64,000 bases of DNA from Muscardinus avellanarius. Lineage: Eukaryota > Chordata > Mammalia > Rodentia > Gliridae. The DNA lies in the NCBI GenBank assembly GCA_963383645.1, contig OY726567.1, positions 65,934,552 through 65,998,551 of the forward strand, given 5' to 3'. The translations under genes were made by a program, and so were the position numbers. Positions 21,770 through 33,084 of this stretch are shown here, piece by piece; position 1 is the first letter of the stretch; each line of letters starts with the position of its first letter. The notes under the pieces were generated by a model. That model was not told the origin of the DNA. It searched no databases and saw only the letters and a program-made list of their open reading frames with translations.

Positions 21770-22200
21770 AGAGAGATACTGAGGATTGAACTCATGGACA
21801 TTTTGTCTTTGAGCTACAACCATGGCCCTATTTTATTATGTATTTTGAAACATAATACATAAAACACAATGCTAAGTTGCTGAGATTCTTACTAAGTTGT
21901 TGAGGACAGCCTCCCAAATACCAGGATCCTCTTGTCTCAGCCTCCCAAATACCAGGATTACAGGTGTGTACCACCATGTCCAACAAGATTTTCTTTTTGT
22001 GGTACTGGGGGTGGAACCCAGAGGCTTTCTACCTCCAGGCTATACTCCCAGACTTTTTTTTTTTTTTAATTTGGAAACAGGGTCTCACTAAGTTGCTGGA
22101 AGCCTCACTGAGTAGCTGAGGCTGGCTTCGAACCCGTGCGATCCTCCTGTCTCAGCCTCCCAAGCGCGGGGATTACAAGCGTGCGCTACCACACCCAGTC
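21770..22200 (-). mobile_element. Two minus-oriented B1-dID SINEs
   Basis: Degenerate dimer 21770-21985 and full A-type dimer 21998-22200. Confidence 0.8.
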
Positions 22201-22273
22201 AACAAGGTTTTCCTTTTGAGGACAAAGGATAAGACACAAATTAAGTGTCATGCAGTAGGTATTGAATGAATAA

Positions 22274-22275
<2 letters not shown>

Positions 22276-22318
<43 letters not shown>

Positions 22319-22320
22319 CC
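22276..22320 (+). repeat. (GT)n-(GC)n microsatellite
   Basis: About 18 GT units pass into GCGCGCGCC, a Z-DNA-favouring alternating tract. Confidence 0.9.
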
Positions 22321-22375
22321 CGCACGCAAATCTCTGAGATTCAGGCCCCCAACTATTTTAAAACCTTCCCCCTCA

Positions 22376-23050
22376 GCCAGGTGTGGTGGCACAGGCTTGT
22401 AATCCTAGTACTTGGGAGGCTGAGACAGGAGGATCACATGTTCAAGGACAGCCTCAGTAAGTAGTGGGGGGGACACTCAGCAAGCAACCTAAGTTTTGGT
22501 GGAGAATTATGTTTATTTCCCGTGACCTTCCAACCCAGAGGAGAAAAAGTCAACTGCCTATCACAGACAGAACACTTTGGGAATGGAAACAAACCCAGAT
22601 TCCCAGAGTCCTGTCCCCACTTAACCTGCGGTTCCCCAGTGACCACGTGGGCGGCAAGGGCCTGGAGGACTCCGCAGGGGCAGGGCCCGAGAGTGTCCAC
22701 CACTCAGAGGTTCGCTGCCTCCTCCGCAGACAACACTAGGTAAGAGTGAGAGCCCTGGTATTTGGAATCACTGGCTGCGTTTGGAGAGAGGGAGGGGCCA
22801 CTTCTGTGCCAGGGGAGGAGGAAGGAGCTCCTGGCCTGGAATGAGGGTGAGGCTCCGGTTTCGGTCTCACCAGCTGCTCCAGACAAACTGAACAGTGGTG
22901 GATGGACCAGGGCTGGGGGCTCCTATGCTGCCCCCCAAGTTGAGGAGCTGGGACCCTCCACCTCGGACTGAGGGGTCCAGGCCCCCAACCCTCCTGCCTC
23001 ACACCCAGGAGTCCAAGTCAGCCCTCCTCCCTCAGACCCAGGGGTCCCAT
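22376..23050. other. Left-arm SINE, unique spacer and a short ~37-bp minisatellite
   Basis: A plus left-arm SINE (22376-22470) is followed by about 450 bp of unique GC-rich sequence. At about 22970-23050 there are about two units of the minisatellite family ('ctccctcagacccaggggtc') that recurs in the EPS8L1 and PPP1R12C introns. No coding exon is recognised. Confidence 0.5.
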
Positions 23051-23054
23051 AATC

Positions 23055-24620
23055 TCATTGCTTGGGAGGCTAAAACAGGAGGATGACAGGTTCAAGGCCA
23101 GTCTCAGCAATTTAGTGAGACCCTCAGTAACTTAACAAGACCCTGTTTCAAAACAAAAACTAATTTGTGTATTTATGCTTTGATCCATAGTGACTTCTCA
23201 TGTTATGGAATTGATTTGCATTGGACAAAAACTGTAAATAAAAGGAAATAAATGGCAAAAAAGAAATGATAATGATAACATTTTAAAATAAATAAATAAA
23301 TAAATAGCTGGGCGTGGTAGCGCACACTTGTAATCCCTACGCTTGGGAGGCTGAGACAGGAGGATCGCACGGGTTCAAAGCCAGCCTCAGCTACTTAGTG
23401 AGGCTCTCAGCAACTTAATGAGACCCTGTTTCCCAATAAAATAGAAAATTGGTCTGGGAGTATAGCCCAGAGGTAGAAAGCCTCTGGGTTCCACCTCCAG
23501 TACCACACACACAAAAAAAGAGAGACCCTGTTTCCAACAATAAAAAAGTATAAAATAGGTCTGGGAGTGTAGCCTGGAGGTAGAAGGGCTTCCAGGAACC
23601 CCAGTACCACCAAAAATACATACATACATACTAAAAGGGACACAGAGGTAGAACGGCCCTGGGCTCAAACCCCAATATCAAAACAAACAAATAAACAGCA
23701 GCAACAAAACTCAGCCAGGCATGATGGTTCATGCTTGTAATTCCAGTACTTGGAAAGCAGAGACAGGACGATGGCAGGTTCAAAGCCAGCCTTGGCAATT
23801 CAATGAGGTTTTTAGAAACTTGAGACCCTAGCCGGCACATGCTTGTAATCCCAGCATTTGGGAGACCGAGACAAAAGGATTATAGTTCACAGACAGCCTC
23901 AGCTACTACTTACTGAGGCCCTTTGCAACTTAGTGAGACCCTGTTTCAAAATCAAGAATCAGAATCGCCAGCCGGGCATGGTGGCGCACTCTTGTAATCC
24001 CCGCGCTTGGGAGGCAGAGACAGGAGGATCGCGCTAGTACGGAGCCAGCCTCACTGGTTTAAAAGAACCTGTTCCCAAATAAAATAATAAAAAAAAATAG
24101 GTCTGGGAGTATAGCCCGGACGTAGAAGGGCTTCCAGGAACCCCAGTACCACAAAAAAAAAAAAAAAAAAAGGCCTGGGAGTATAGCCCAGAGGTAGAAA
24201 ACCCCTGGGTTTACCCCCAGTACCACTAATAATAATAATAAAATAAAGAATAAAAAATAGGTCTGGGGGTGTACTCAGAGGTAGAATACCCCTGGGTTCC
24301 ACCCCCAGTACCACAAAAAAATAAAAAATGAAAGAAAGAAATGAATCCTGAGACCCTGTTTCCAAATAAGAAAAAATCTGGGGATATAAATCGGAGGTAG
24401 AAATAAATGGGAGGTAGAAGCCAGGTGAGGTGGCGCACACTTGTAATCCCAGCATTCGGGAGGCTGAGACAGGAGATCGCAGTTCAAGGACAGCCTCAGC
24501 TATTACTCAAGAGGCCTTTTGCAACTCAGTGAGACCCTGTTTCAAAATCAAGAATTAAAAAATAGGTATGGGGGTGTAGCTCAGAGGTAGCATGCCTCAA
24601 GCTTCCATCCCCAGTAACAT
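23055..24620 (+). mobile_element. Plus-oriented SINE run with extra right arms
   Basis: Left arm 23055-23160; unique AT-rich stretch 23160-23300; A-type dimer 23310-23505 followed by a partial C-type unit 23520-23615 and dID remnant 23640-23680; left arm 23710-23830; left arm 23831-23960; C-type dimer 23972-24155 followed by two more dID arms (24170-24225 and 24255-24315); B-type dimer 24420-24620. Confidence 0.85.
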
Positions 24621-24627
24621 GTGCGCG

Positions 24628-24670
<43 letters not shown>
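24621..24670 (+). repeat. (GC)n(AC)n Z-DNA-type microsatellite
   Basis: About eight GC units pass into about 18 AC units, forming the tail of the SINE at 24420-24620. Confidence 0.95.
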
Positions 24671-24673
<3 letters not shown>

Positions 24674-24776
24674 GGAGATAGATGCCTCTGGGTTCAATCC
24701 TCAGTACCAAAAAAAACAAACAACAAAAAAATATAAAAAACTACCTGAGTGAGATTTTTTATTGATGCTTCCCTTA

Positions 24777-24908
<132 letters not shown>

Positions 24909-24909
24909 A

Positions 24910-25260
24910 GCGGTACTGGGGGTGGAACCCAGGGACTTCCTACCAACGGGCTATACTCCCAGAGCTATTTTCTATTTTATTTGGAAACAGGGTCTCACTA
25001 AATTGCTGAGAGCCTCACTAAGTAGCTGAGGCTGGTTTCGAACCTGTGTGATCCTCCTGTCTCAGGCTCCCAAGAGTGGGGATTACAAGTGTGCGCCACC
25101 ACGCCCGGCTTTTTTTTTTTTTTTCTCTTAAATTGGCAACAAGGTCTCCCTAGATTGCCAAAAGCTTCACTGAGTTGCTAAAGCTGGCTTTGAACCTGCA
25201 AACTTTCTGTTTTAACCTCCCAAACACTGGGATTACAGGCATGTGCCCAACCTCACCCAG
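24910..25260 (-). mobile_element. Minus-oriented SINEs
   Basis: Full A-type dimer 24910-25110 and degenerate left-arm copy 25115-25260. Confidence 0.8.
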
Positions 25261-25342
25261 CTGATGTTCACCTTTAATTACCATATTGAAGAAAGCAGAA
25301 TTAATCACATTAGGTATCATCTTGCCCATTATAATGATGGTG

Positions 25343-26135
25343 AGCTGGGCCTGGTGGCCAGACCTGTAGTCCTAGTACTTGGGAGGCTGAGACAGGAGGA
25401 TTACAGGTTTAACGACAGCCTCAGCAATTTAGGGAAACTTTCAGCAACCTAATAGGACCCTGTTTCAAAACAAAACATAAGCTGGGGGTGGTGGCTCACG
25501 CTTGTAATTCCAGTACTTGGGAGGCTGAGACAGGAGATTGCAGGTGCAGGCCCAGCCTCGGCTGCTTAGTGAGGCCCTCTGAAACGAGACTCTGTTTCAA
25601 AAAGAATAAAGCCAGGCATGGTGGTGCTCCTCTGTAATCCCAGTACTTGGGAAGCTGAGATAGAAGGATCGCAGGTTCACAGCCAGCCTCAGCTACTTAG
25701 TGAGGCCTTCTGCAACTAGTGAGGCCCTGTTTCAAAATAAAGAATAAAAAACAGGGCTGGCGATGTAGTTCAGACGTAGAATTTCCTGGGTTCCCAGTAC
25801 CACCACAACAAACAAATTATGATGGTGAATATTTTCTTCCAGTTTCAGATAATTGGACAGCCCCTCCCTCTCTATAGTATTAGGGATTGAACCCAGAGAA
25901 ATTCTACCTCCAAGTTATACCTCCAGTCCATTAAAAAAAAATTTTTTTTTGCAGTACTGGAGATGGAACCCAAGGGCATTCTACATCTGAACTACACCCC
26001 CAGCCCTATTTTTTATTATTTATTTTGAAAGAGGGTCTCACTGAGTTGCAAAGGGCCTCACTAAGTAGCTGAGGCTGGCTGAGAACCACGATCCTCCTGT
26101 CTCAGCCTCCCAATTGCTGGGATTACAAGCACCAG
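25343..26135. mobile_element. Mixed-orientation SINE cluster
   Basis: Plus left arms 25343-25480 and 25481-25600, plus dimer 25608-25800, then minus dID arm 25870-25930 and minus dimer 25950-26135. A short AT-rich stretch without recognisable features follows (26140-26340). Confidence 0.75.
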
Positions 26136-26346
26136 GCCGACATTACATATTATTTCTCTAGTGAATTACATTATGGCTTAGTTCTCAGTCATTATTACAA
26201 ACCATATAATACCCTCAGTAAAATAAAAAATATTTTTATTTAGTTTCTAATCTTTCTAAAATACTTAGTAGACTATAAAAATGAAATCATTATGAAATAA
26301 CAGAAGAGTGGTAGGAACAAAATACTTAATTTTTAAATTCCTGGTA

Positions 26347-26720
26347 TTGCCTGGCATGGTGGTGCACGCTTGTAATCCCAGCGTTCTGGAGGCTGAGACC
26401 AGAGGATCGCGGTTCGCGGACAGCCTCGGCTACTTAGTGAGGCCCTCCGCAACTCAGTGAGACCCTGTTTCAAATTTAAAAAAAGAGCAGGGGTTGTAGC
26501 TTGGAGGTCAAATGCCTCTGGGTTCCATCCCCAGACCCGTAAAAAGAAAAATAAATAAGTAAATAAATAAATAAATCCCTGGTATTGCAGCCGGGCGTGG
26601 TGGCGCACACTTGTAACCCCAGCATTTGGGAGGCTGAGACAGGAGAATCATAGTTCATGGCCAGCTTCAGTTACTACTTAGGTCCTTTTCAACTCAGTGA
26701 GACCCTGTTTCAAAATTTAA

Positions 26721-26761
<41 letters not shown>

Positions 26762-27030
26762 GGCTGAGAATGCAGCTCAGAGGTAAAATGCCCCTGAGCT
26801 CAATCCTCAGTACCACCACCCCCCAAAAAATATGTATAATAATAGCCGGGCGTGGTGGCGCACCCTTGTAATCCCCGCACTTGGGAGGCGGAGACTGGAG
26901 GATCACGCAGGTTCGAAGCCAGCCTCAGCTACTTAGTGAGACCCTGTTTCCAAATAAAAAAGTATAAAAATAGGTCTGGGAGTGTCGCCCAGAGGTAGAA
27001 GGGTTTCCAGGAACCCCAGTACCACCAAAA

Positions 27031-27062
<32 letters not shown>

Positions 27063-27160
27063 GATAAAAGATATATAATGAATGAATGAATAAATAAATA
27101 AATAGCAGGGTCTTGCTTCCATCTCAGCCTCCCAAGTACTGGGATTACAGATGTGTGTCA
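26347..27160 (+). mobile_element. Plus-oriented SINE run with (AAT)n and (AAAT)n tails
   Basis: B-type dimer 26347-26545; left arm 26590-26720 with (AAT)n 26720-26761 and a dID arm 26762-26815; mosaic dimer 26845-27030 (A-type left arm, C-type right arm) with an AAAT tail; partial fragment to 27160. Confidence 0.8.
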
Positions 27161-27212
27161 TTATGCCCAGTGAACCCAGGATCTTTCTACCCCCAAGTTA
27201 TGCTCCCAGCCC

Positions 27213-27274
27213 TATGTATGTATGTATGTATGTATGTGTGTATGTATGTATGTATGTGTGTATGTATGTATGTA
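27213..27274 (+). repeat. (TATG)n microsatellite
   Basis: About 15 tetranucleotide units with two TGTG interruptions, on the tail side of a minus-oriented SINE. Confidence 0.95.
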
Positions 27275-27279
27275 TTTTT

Positions 27280-27875
27280 GTGGGTCTGGGGATGGAACCC
27301 AGGGGCATTCGACTTCCAAGTTACACCCCCCTGCCCTATATTTTTATTCTTTATTTTGAAACAGGGTCTCACTGAATTGCAGAGGGCCTCACTAAATAGC
27401 TGAGGCTGTCTGTGAACCGCGATCCTCTGGTCTCAGCCTCCCAAATGCTGGGATTACAAGCGTGCGCCACCACGCCCAGCTTCCCAGCCCTATTTAAAAA
27501 AAAAAAAATCTTACTATATTGCTGAGGGTCTTAGGAAGTTGCTGAGGCTGGTCATGAACCTGTCATCCTCCTGTCTCAGCCTCCCAGGTACTACAATTAC
27601 AAGCCTGTGCTCTCCTCCCCAGCCAGGTTTGTGTTTCCACTTACCTGAATTATTTTTTCTTTTTCTGTGGCACTGAGGATTGATTCCCTGATCTACTGCT
27701 GAGCTACACCCCCAACCCTTATTTATTTATGTTTAGTTAGTTTTGAAACAGGGTCTCCCTAAATTGCTGAGGGTCTCACTAAACCGCTGAGGCTGGCCTC
27801 AAGCCCGTGATCCTCCTATCTCAGCCTCTCAAGTGCTGGGATGACAGGTATGAGTTGCCATGTCTGACTTAATAA
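27280..27875 (-). mobile_element. Minus-oriented SINEs upstream of EPS8L1
   Basis: Full dimer 27280-27485, left-arm copy 27500-27630, dimer 27660-27870. These are the last SINEs before the EPS8L1 5' region. Confidence 0.8.
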
Positions 27876-28156
27876 TCTGGATCAAAGGATGACTGAGGAA
27901 ATTTCCCAAAGGAAGAGGAAATTAATGGATGGGGTCTGACAGTAACTATAGACAAGAGGTGTCCCCAGAGCCTGGACAAACCGGCTCTGGACACCTCCGC
28001 CCTGGGTTCACATCCCCTCTTCCACAGGCTCCCTCTGCCCCACTGAGCAGGTACTGGGGTTCCTGAGCAGGTAAGGGCTGCTCAGCCTCCCCGGGCTTCT
28101 GCTTCCTCGTGGTCAGGTGCAAATGGGCCCTCCCACCTCTTACAATTCCAAAGGAG

Positions 28157-28164
28157 TATTTAAA
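28157..28164 (+). promoter_or_regulatory. EPS8L1: Candidate TATA-like box of EPS8L1
   Basis: TATTTAAA in SINE-free sequence, 1.3 kb upstream of the start codon. About 175 bp downstream is a perfect CAG|GTGAGT donor (28336-28344), so a short untranslated first exon of about 28190-28338 is plausible. A second possible donor is CTGCAG|GTGAGC near 28456. There is no transcript evidence. Confidence 0.35.
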
Positions 28165-28469
28165 GGCAGAGCTTTGGAGGTGACACAAGACAAGCATGAC
28201 CTCAGATTGTTGTTGTTGTTGTTATTCTGTTGTTACAACGGACAAGCAAGTGTTTCCAGGCTCTCCCAAGGCCATCCCAGCCCCCTCCCAGGACTGTCTG
28301 CCAGCCCCACCCCAGGGCCACCCCAGCTTCAGTGCCAGGTGAGTGCTCAGGTATGCGGAGGCGGGGCAGCCCAGGGAGGGAGCTGGGAGGAGAGGCTGAG
28401 CCTGGAGGGGGGAGAGGAGCTGAGGAAGGAGAGCAGGACACAGCCTGACCCTGCAGGTGAGCAGGTGAG

Positions 28470-29360
28470 GAGGTGAGGAGGCCCCAGTTCTGGAGGGGAG
28501 ACCCTGGGGCCTGGACCCTTCATCTGAGGGAGGAGGGCTGGGCCTAGGCTTCTGGGTCTGAGGAAGGAGGGCTGGGCCTGGTCCTCTGGGTCTGAGGGAG
28601 GAGGGCTTGGACCCAGACCCCAGGGTCTGAGAGAGGTAGGCTGGGATCCAGACCCCAGGGTCTCAGGGAGGAGGGTTGGGGCCTTGTCCCTTGGGTCTAA
28701 AGAAGGAAACCTGGGTCAGGGGGCCCCTGAGTCTGAGGAAGGAGGGCTGGAGCCTGGTCCCTGGATCTGAGGGAGGAGGGCTGGGCCTGGACCCCTGGGT
28801 CTGAGGGAGGGCTGGGTCTGGACCCCTGGGTCTGAGGGAGGAGGGCTGGGCCTGGAACCCTGGGTCTGAGGGAGGAGGGCTGGGCCTGAACCCCTGGGTC
28901 TGAGGGAGGACTGGGGCCTGGACCCCTAGGTCTGAGGGAGGAGGGCTGGGCCTGGACCCCTGTGTCTGAAGGAGGAGGGCTGAGCCTGGACCCCTAGGTC
29001 TGAGGGAGGAGGGCTGGGTCTGGACCCCTGGGTCTGAGGGAGGAGGGCTGGGGCCTGGACCCCTAGGTCTGAGGGAAGAGGGCTGGGCTCTATACTCCTG
29101 GGTTTGAGGAAGAGGGCTGGGCCTGGATACCCTGAGTCTGAGGGAGGAAGGCTGGACCTAGATCCCTGGGTTTGAAAGAGGGAGGCTGGGACCCAGACCC
29201 CAGGGTCTGAGGGAAGAGGCCTGGGGCCTGGTCCTATGGGTCTGATGGAGGAGAACTGGGTCAGAGACCCCTGGGTTGAGGGAGGAAGGCTGGGGCCTGG
29301 CCCCCTGGGTCTAAGGGAGGAAGCTCTGGATCTCTGGGCCTGAGGAAGGAGGGCTGGGGA
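28470..29360 (+). repeat. ~37-bp G-rich minisatellite, EPS8L1 intron 1
   Basis: About two dozen degenerate units of the form 'tgagggaggagggctgggcc' plus 'tggacccctgggtc'. The unit is the reverse complement of those in PPP1R12C at 46790-47340 and 61000-61590. It resembles the chromosome-19-specific minisatellite described in the human APOC2 intron. The G-rich strand is the EPS8L1 sense strand. Confidence 0.9.
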
Positions 29361-29450
29361 GAATCAGGGCCCTGCAGCCCAGTCAGGGCTGACATCTTTG
29401 CTGGCTTCCAGGGCACCTCAAGGCGGACAGAGCTCCCCATTCCCAGCACC

Positions 29451-29467
29451 ATGAGCACCTCCACAGG
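29451..29467 (+). CDS. EPS8L1: EPS8L1 coding exon 1 (start codon)
   Basis: 17 coding nt, MSTST plus GG of Gly. A at -3 gives a good Kozak context. The exon itself begins after the acceptor at 29410-29411, so 29412-29450 is 5' UTR. GTAAGT donor. Confidence 0.92.
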
Positions 29468-32351
29468 GTAAGTGCCACTGCCTCCTGCCCCCAACTCCCA
29501 TACCTCTGGACATCTGCAGATCCTGTTTGCAGCAAGAAGGCTTCTGGAGGAAGCTGGAGCTTCTTCCCTCTCTGTTTAGCCTCCAGTTGGGAGCAGACGG
29601 GCCAGGGGTCAAATGTTAGTGTTTTCACTGGGTAGCGGTGTGACTCTGCAGAAGGACATTGCCAGCCTGAGCCTCAGCCCTGCCTCTGTAAAACAGGGAT
29701 ACTTTTGAGAGTCAATAGAGTAGTGCTTGTGCAGAACTTAGCCCAATCTCGCCACGGTAGGTGGTCAACCTCTGGGAACTGCTGTGGCTGTGGTCCTAAC
29801 CTTGTGATTAAATATTGAGCCTTTGCTAGAAAATCAGGACTATTTATACTGAGGACTTGGGTCTCTCGGAGTGAACAGGGAGGACAAAGAGAGAGGAGCT
29901 GAACATCTGCGTGAAGGTAGTGAGCTGTCCCGCCCAGAGGTAATCAAACTGCAGCACATCTGCCTGGCAGGTGTAGAATGAAGGGCTGGGCTTTGGCTAA
30001 AAGAGTTCCTCAGTCTCCCTTAGCCCTGACCTCCCCTGAGCTTCATATATATATATATATTTTTTTAATTATTATTTTTGTGGTACTAAGGATGGGACCC
30101 AGGGGCTTTCTACTCCTGGGCTACACTCCCAGACCTATTTATATTTTATTTGGAAACAGGGTATCACTAAGCTGCCGAGAGCCTCCCTAAGTAGCTGAGG
30201 CTAGCTTCGAACTTGAGCAATCCACCTGTCTCAGCCTCCCAAGCGCTGGGATTACAAGTGTGCGCCACCATGCCCGGCTCCCCTGAGCTTCTGTTATTTC
30301 AATGGGAATGGGGGGGTTAAGAATTCTTGTAGAGCAGGTGTGGTGGCGCACGCTTGTAATCCCAGCATTTGGGAGGCTGAGACCAGAGGATCCCAGACAG
30401 TCTCAGCTACTCAGTGAGGCACTCCATAACTTAGTGAGACCCTGTTTCAAAATAAATAATAAAAAATAGGGCAGGGGGTGTAGCTCGGAGGTCAAATGCC
30501 CCTGGGTTCCATCCCCAGACCTGAAAAAGAAGAAGAAGAAGAAGAAGAAGAAGAAGAAGAAGAAGAAGAAGAAGAAGAAGAAGGAGGAGGAGGAGGAGGA
30601 GGAGGAGGAGGAGGAGGAGGAGGAGGAGGAGGAGGAGGAGGAGGAGGAGGAAAAAATAGGGCTGGGGGTGTAACTCAAAGGTAGTGGGCCCTTGGGTTCA
30701 ATCTTCAGTGCCACACACACACACACACACACAAAAAAAAAAAAGATTAAAAAAAAAAAAGAATTCTTGCAGACAGTGACCTTGACCAGGAAGGTAGGGA
30801 CAGGAGGAGATCGAGAAGGATGTGGCTGGGAAGAGCCTGGCCCATGGGCCGGGAGGGGAAGAAGATCATACCTGTCTACTCCAGGTACTACTAATGCTAG
30901 TCTATCCATTTCCATTTGTTGAGCAATTACTGTGTTTAGTCCTTTGCATCATCATCATAATCATAATGATGAAGCCTCCTGCAAATATTTCACCTGCATC
31001 ATCTGATTGAATTGGTCCCACAGCCCTACTGGGTGGATGCTATCCTAAATAAAGAGAAACTGAGGCAGGAGGAATTAAGTCCCTGGCCCAAGTTCTTATG
31101 ATCAGAAAGTAGGACCGAGGATTTGAACGCAGGTCTGTGTGACAGGGGACACCATACTCCCTGCCCCAACCTACTACCGCTATAATCTGTCTTAAACCCT
31201 CCATGGCTCCCCATTAGCCTCACAATGAGGTGCTTGCGGCTCCGCCCGGCATTCATGCAGACTCTTCCTCAGTCCCTATAGTCCTTATCACCCCCTTCTT
31301 CTTCACCAGCCCAGAAGCTGCCCCCAAGCCGAGTGCCAAGTCCATCTATGGTGAGTGTTGGGTCTGGGAAACCCAAAGTCCTGGAAGAAGAAGACTTAGG
31401 AGCCCAGAACCTCCAAGGCCTGGAACCCCTCCCTCCATCAGTGGGATAGAGCAAGATTTGAGGGAGGAGGGCGGGGCCTGGACCCTGGGCCTGAGGGAGG
31501 AGGTCTAGGGCTGAACTCTGGGTCTGAGGGAGAAGGGCGGGGCCTGGACCCTGGGTCTGAGGGAGGAGGTCTAGGGCTGAACTCTGGGTCTGAGGGAGGA
31601 GGGCGGGGCCTGGCCCCTGGGCCTGAGGGAGGAGAGCGGGGCTGAGCCTTGGATGCATTCTCCTTGGCCCCACAGAACAGAGGAAGCGTTACTCCACTGT
31701 GGTTATGGCTGATGTGTCCCAGTACCATGTCAATGTGAGTCTGGGGTTTGTGTTTCTACAGGGGTATTCTGGGGAAGCTGACATAGAGATGTAGGGGTGT
31801 CGAAAGCAGGTTATCAAGCAGAAAAAATATAGGACACCGTTGCCTCGTCACAAAATAACTCCCTCTGCATTGACTCAGACTCTGACATGAAGCCAAGGAC
31901 CTCAGTTCCATCAAATTTCCTGCCTGCTAGGCATGGTGGCACACTCTTCTAATCCCAGTACTTTGAAGGCATTTTGAGGACCGCCTCAGCTACTTAGTGA
32001 GGCCCTCTGCAACTTAGACCCTGTTTCAAAATAAAGAATAAAAAGCCAGGCGTGGTGGTGCACGCTTGTTATCCCAGCATTTGGGAGGCTGAGACAGGAG
32101 GATCGCGGTTCGCAGACAGCCTCAGCTGCTTAGTGAGGTCCTTTGCAACTCAGTGAAACCCTGATTTAAAATAAAAAATAAAAAATAGGGCTGAGGGTGT
32201 AGCTCGGAGGTAGAATGCCCCTGGGTTCCATATCTGGTACTTCAAAAAATAAAAAATAAAGAATAAAAAATAGGGCTGGGGGTGTAGCTCAGAGGTAGAA
32301 TGCCCCTGGGTTTCATCCTCAGTATGGCAAAAAAAAATTATCTATATAGAT

Positions 32352-32393
<42 letters not shown>

Positions 32394-33045
32394 TCTCCTG
32401 GTCTTTCCTCTGGATCAGCTCCTGTGCTGGACATAGGGAAGGACGGTCAGCCACAATCCTAGATGGGTAGAGGCTAGACTTGGTCCAGAGGTCCTGACAG
32501 AGTGTCGGATGCTCTGATGGAGACCAGATGCTCTGATGGAGACCAGAGGAGACATTTGGAGGAACTAGATATAACCCAAACCCATTCTTTGCCTTCAAGA
32601 GGCCTGCAATCAGCCCAGGGTGGTGGTACATGCCTAATACCAGTGCTTGGGTGGCTGAGGCAGAAGGATCACAGGTTCGAGGCCAGTCTCAGCAACTTAG
32701 ATCTTTAGCACTTAGTGAGACCCTGTTTCCAACTAAAAAATTAAAAGAATTGGGAGTGCAGCCAGGAGGCAGAACACCCCTTTGAGTGAAGTTGAGTTCA
32801 ATTTCCAGGACAAAAGAGACCTGCAGCCGGGCTGGTGGTGCGGGTGTGTTGGTGCACACTTGTAATCCCAGCACTCAGGAGGCTGAGACAGGATGATCGC
32901 ACAGGTTTGAAGGCAGCCTCAGCTACTTAGTGAGGCTCTCAGCAACTTAGCGAGACCCTGTTTCCTAATAAAATATAAAAATAGGTCTGAGAGTATAGCC
33001 CAGAGGTAGAAAAGCCCCTGGGTCCCACCTCCAGTACCACCAAAA

Positions 33046-33084
<39 letters not shown>

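Noticed and set aside
20908..21823. Several 160-290-codon frames on both strands with Val-Cys or Thr-His repeats
   Set aside because: They are translations of the TG satellite at 21277-21751 in different frames, with no gene features.
28470..29360. Regularly repeated ~37-bp units that could suggest a CRISPR array
   Set aside because: The whole unit repeats and drifts; there are no unique spacers, and the setting is a vertebrate intron. It is a minisatellite.
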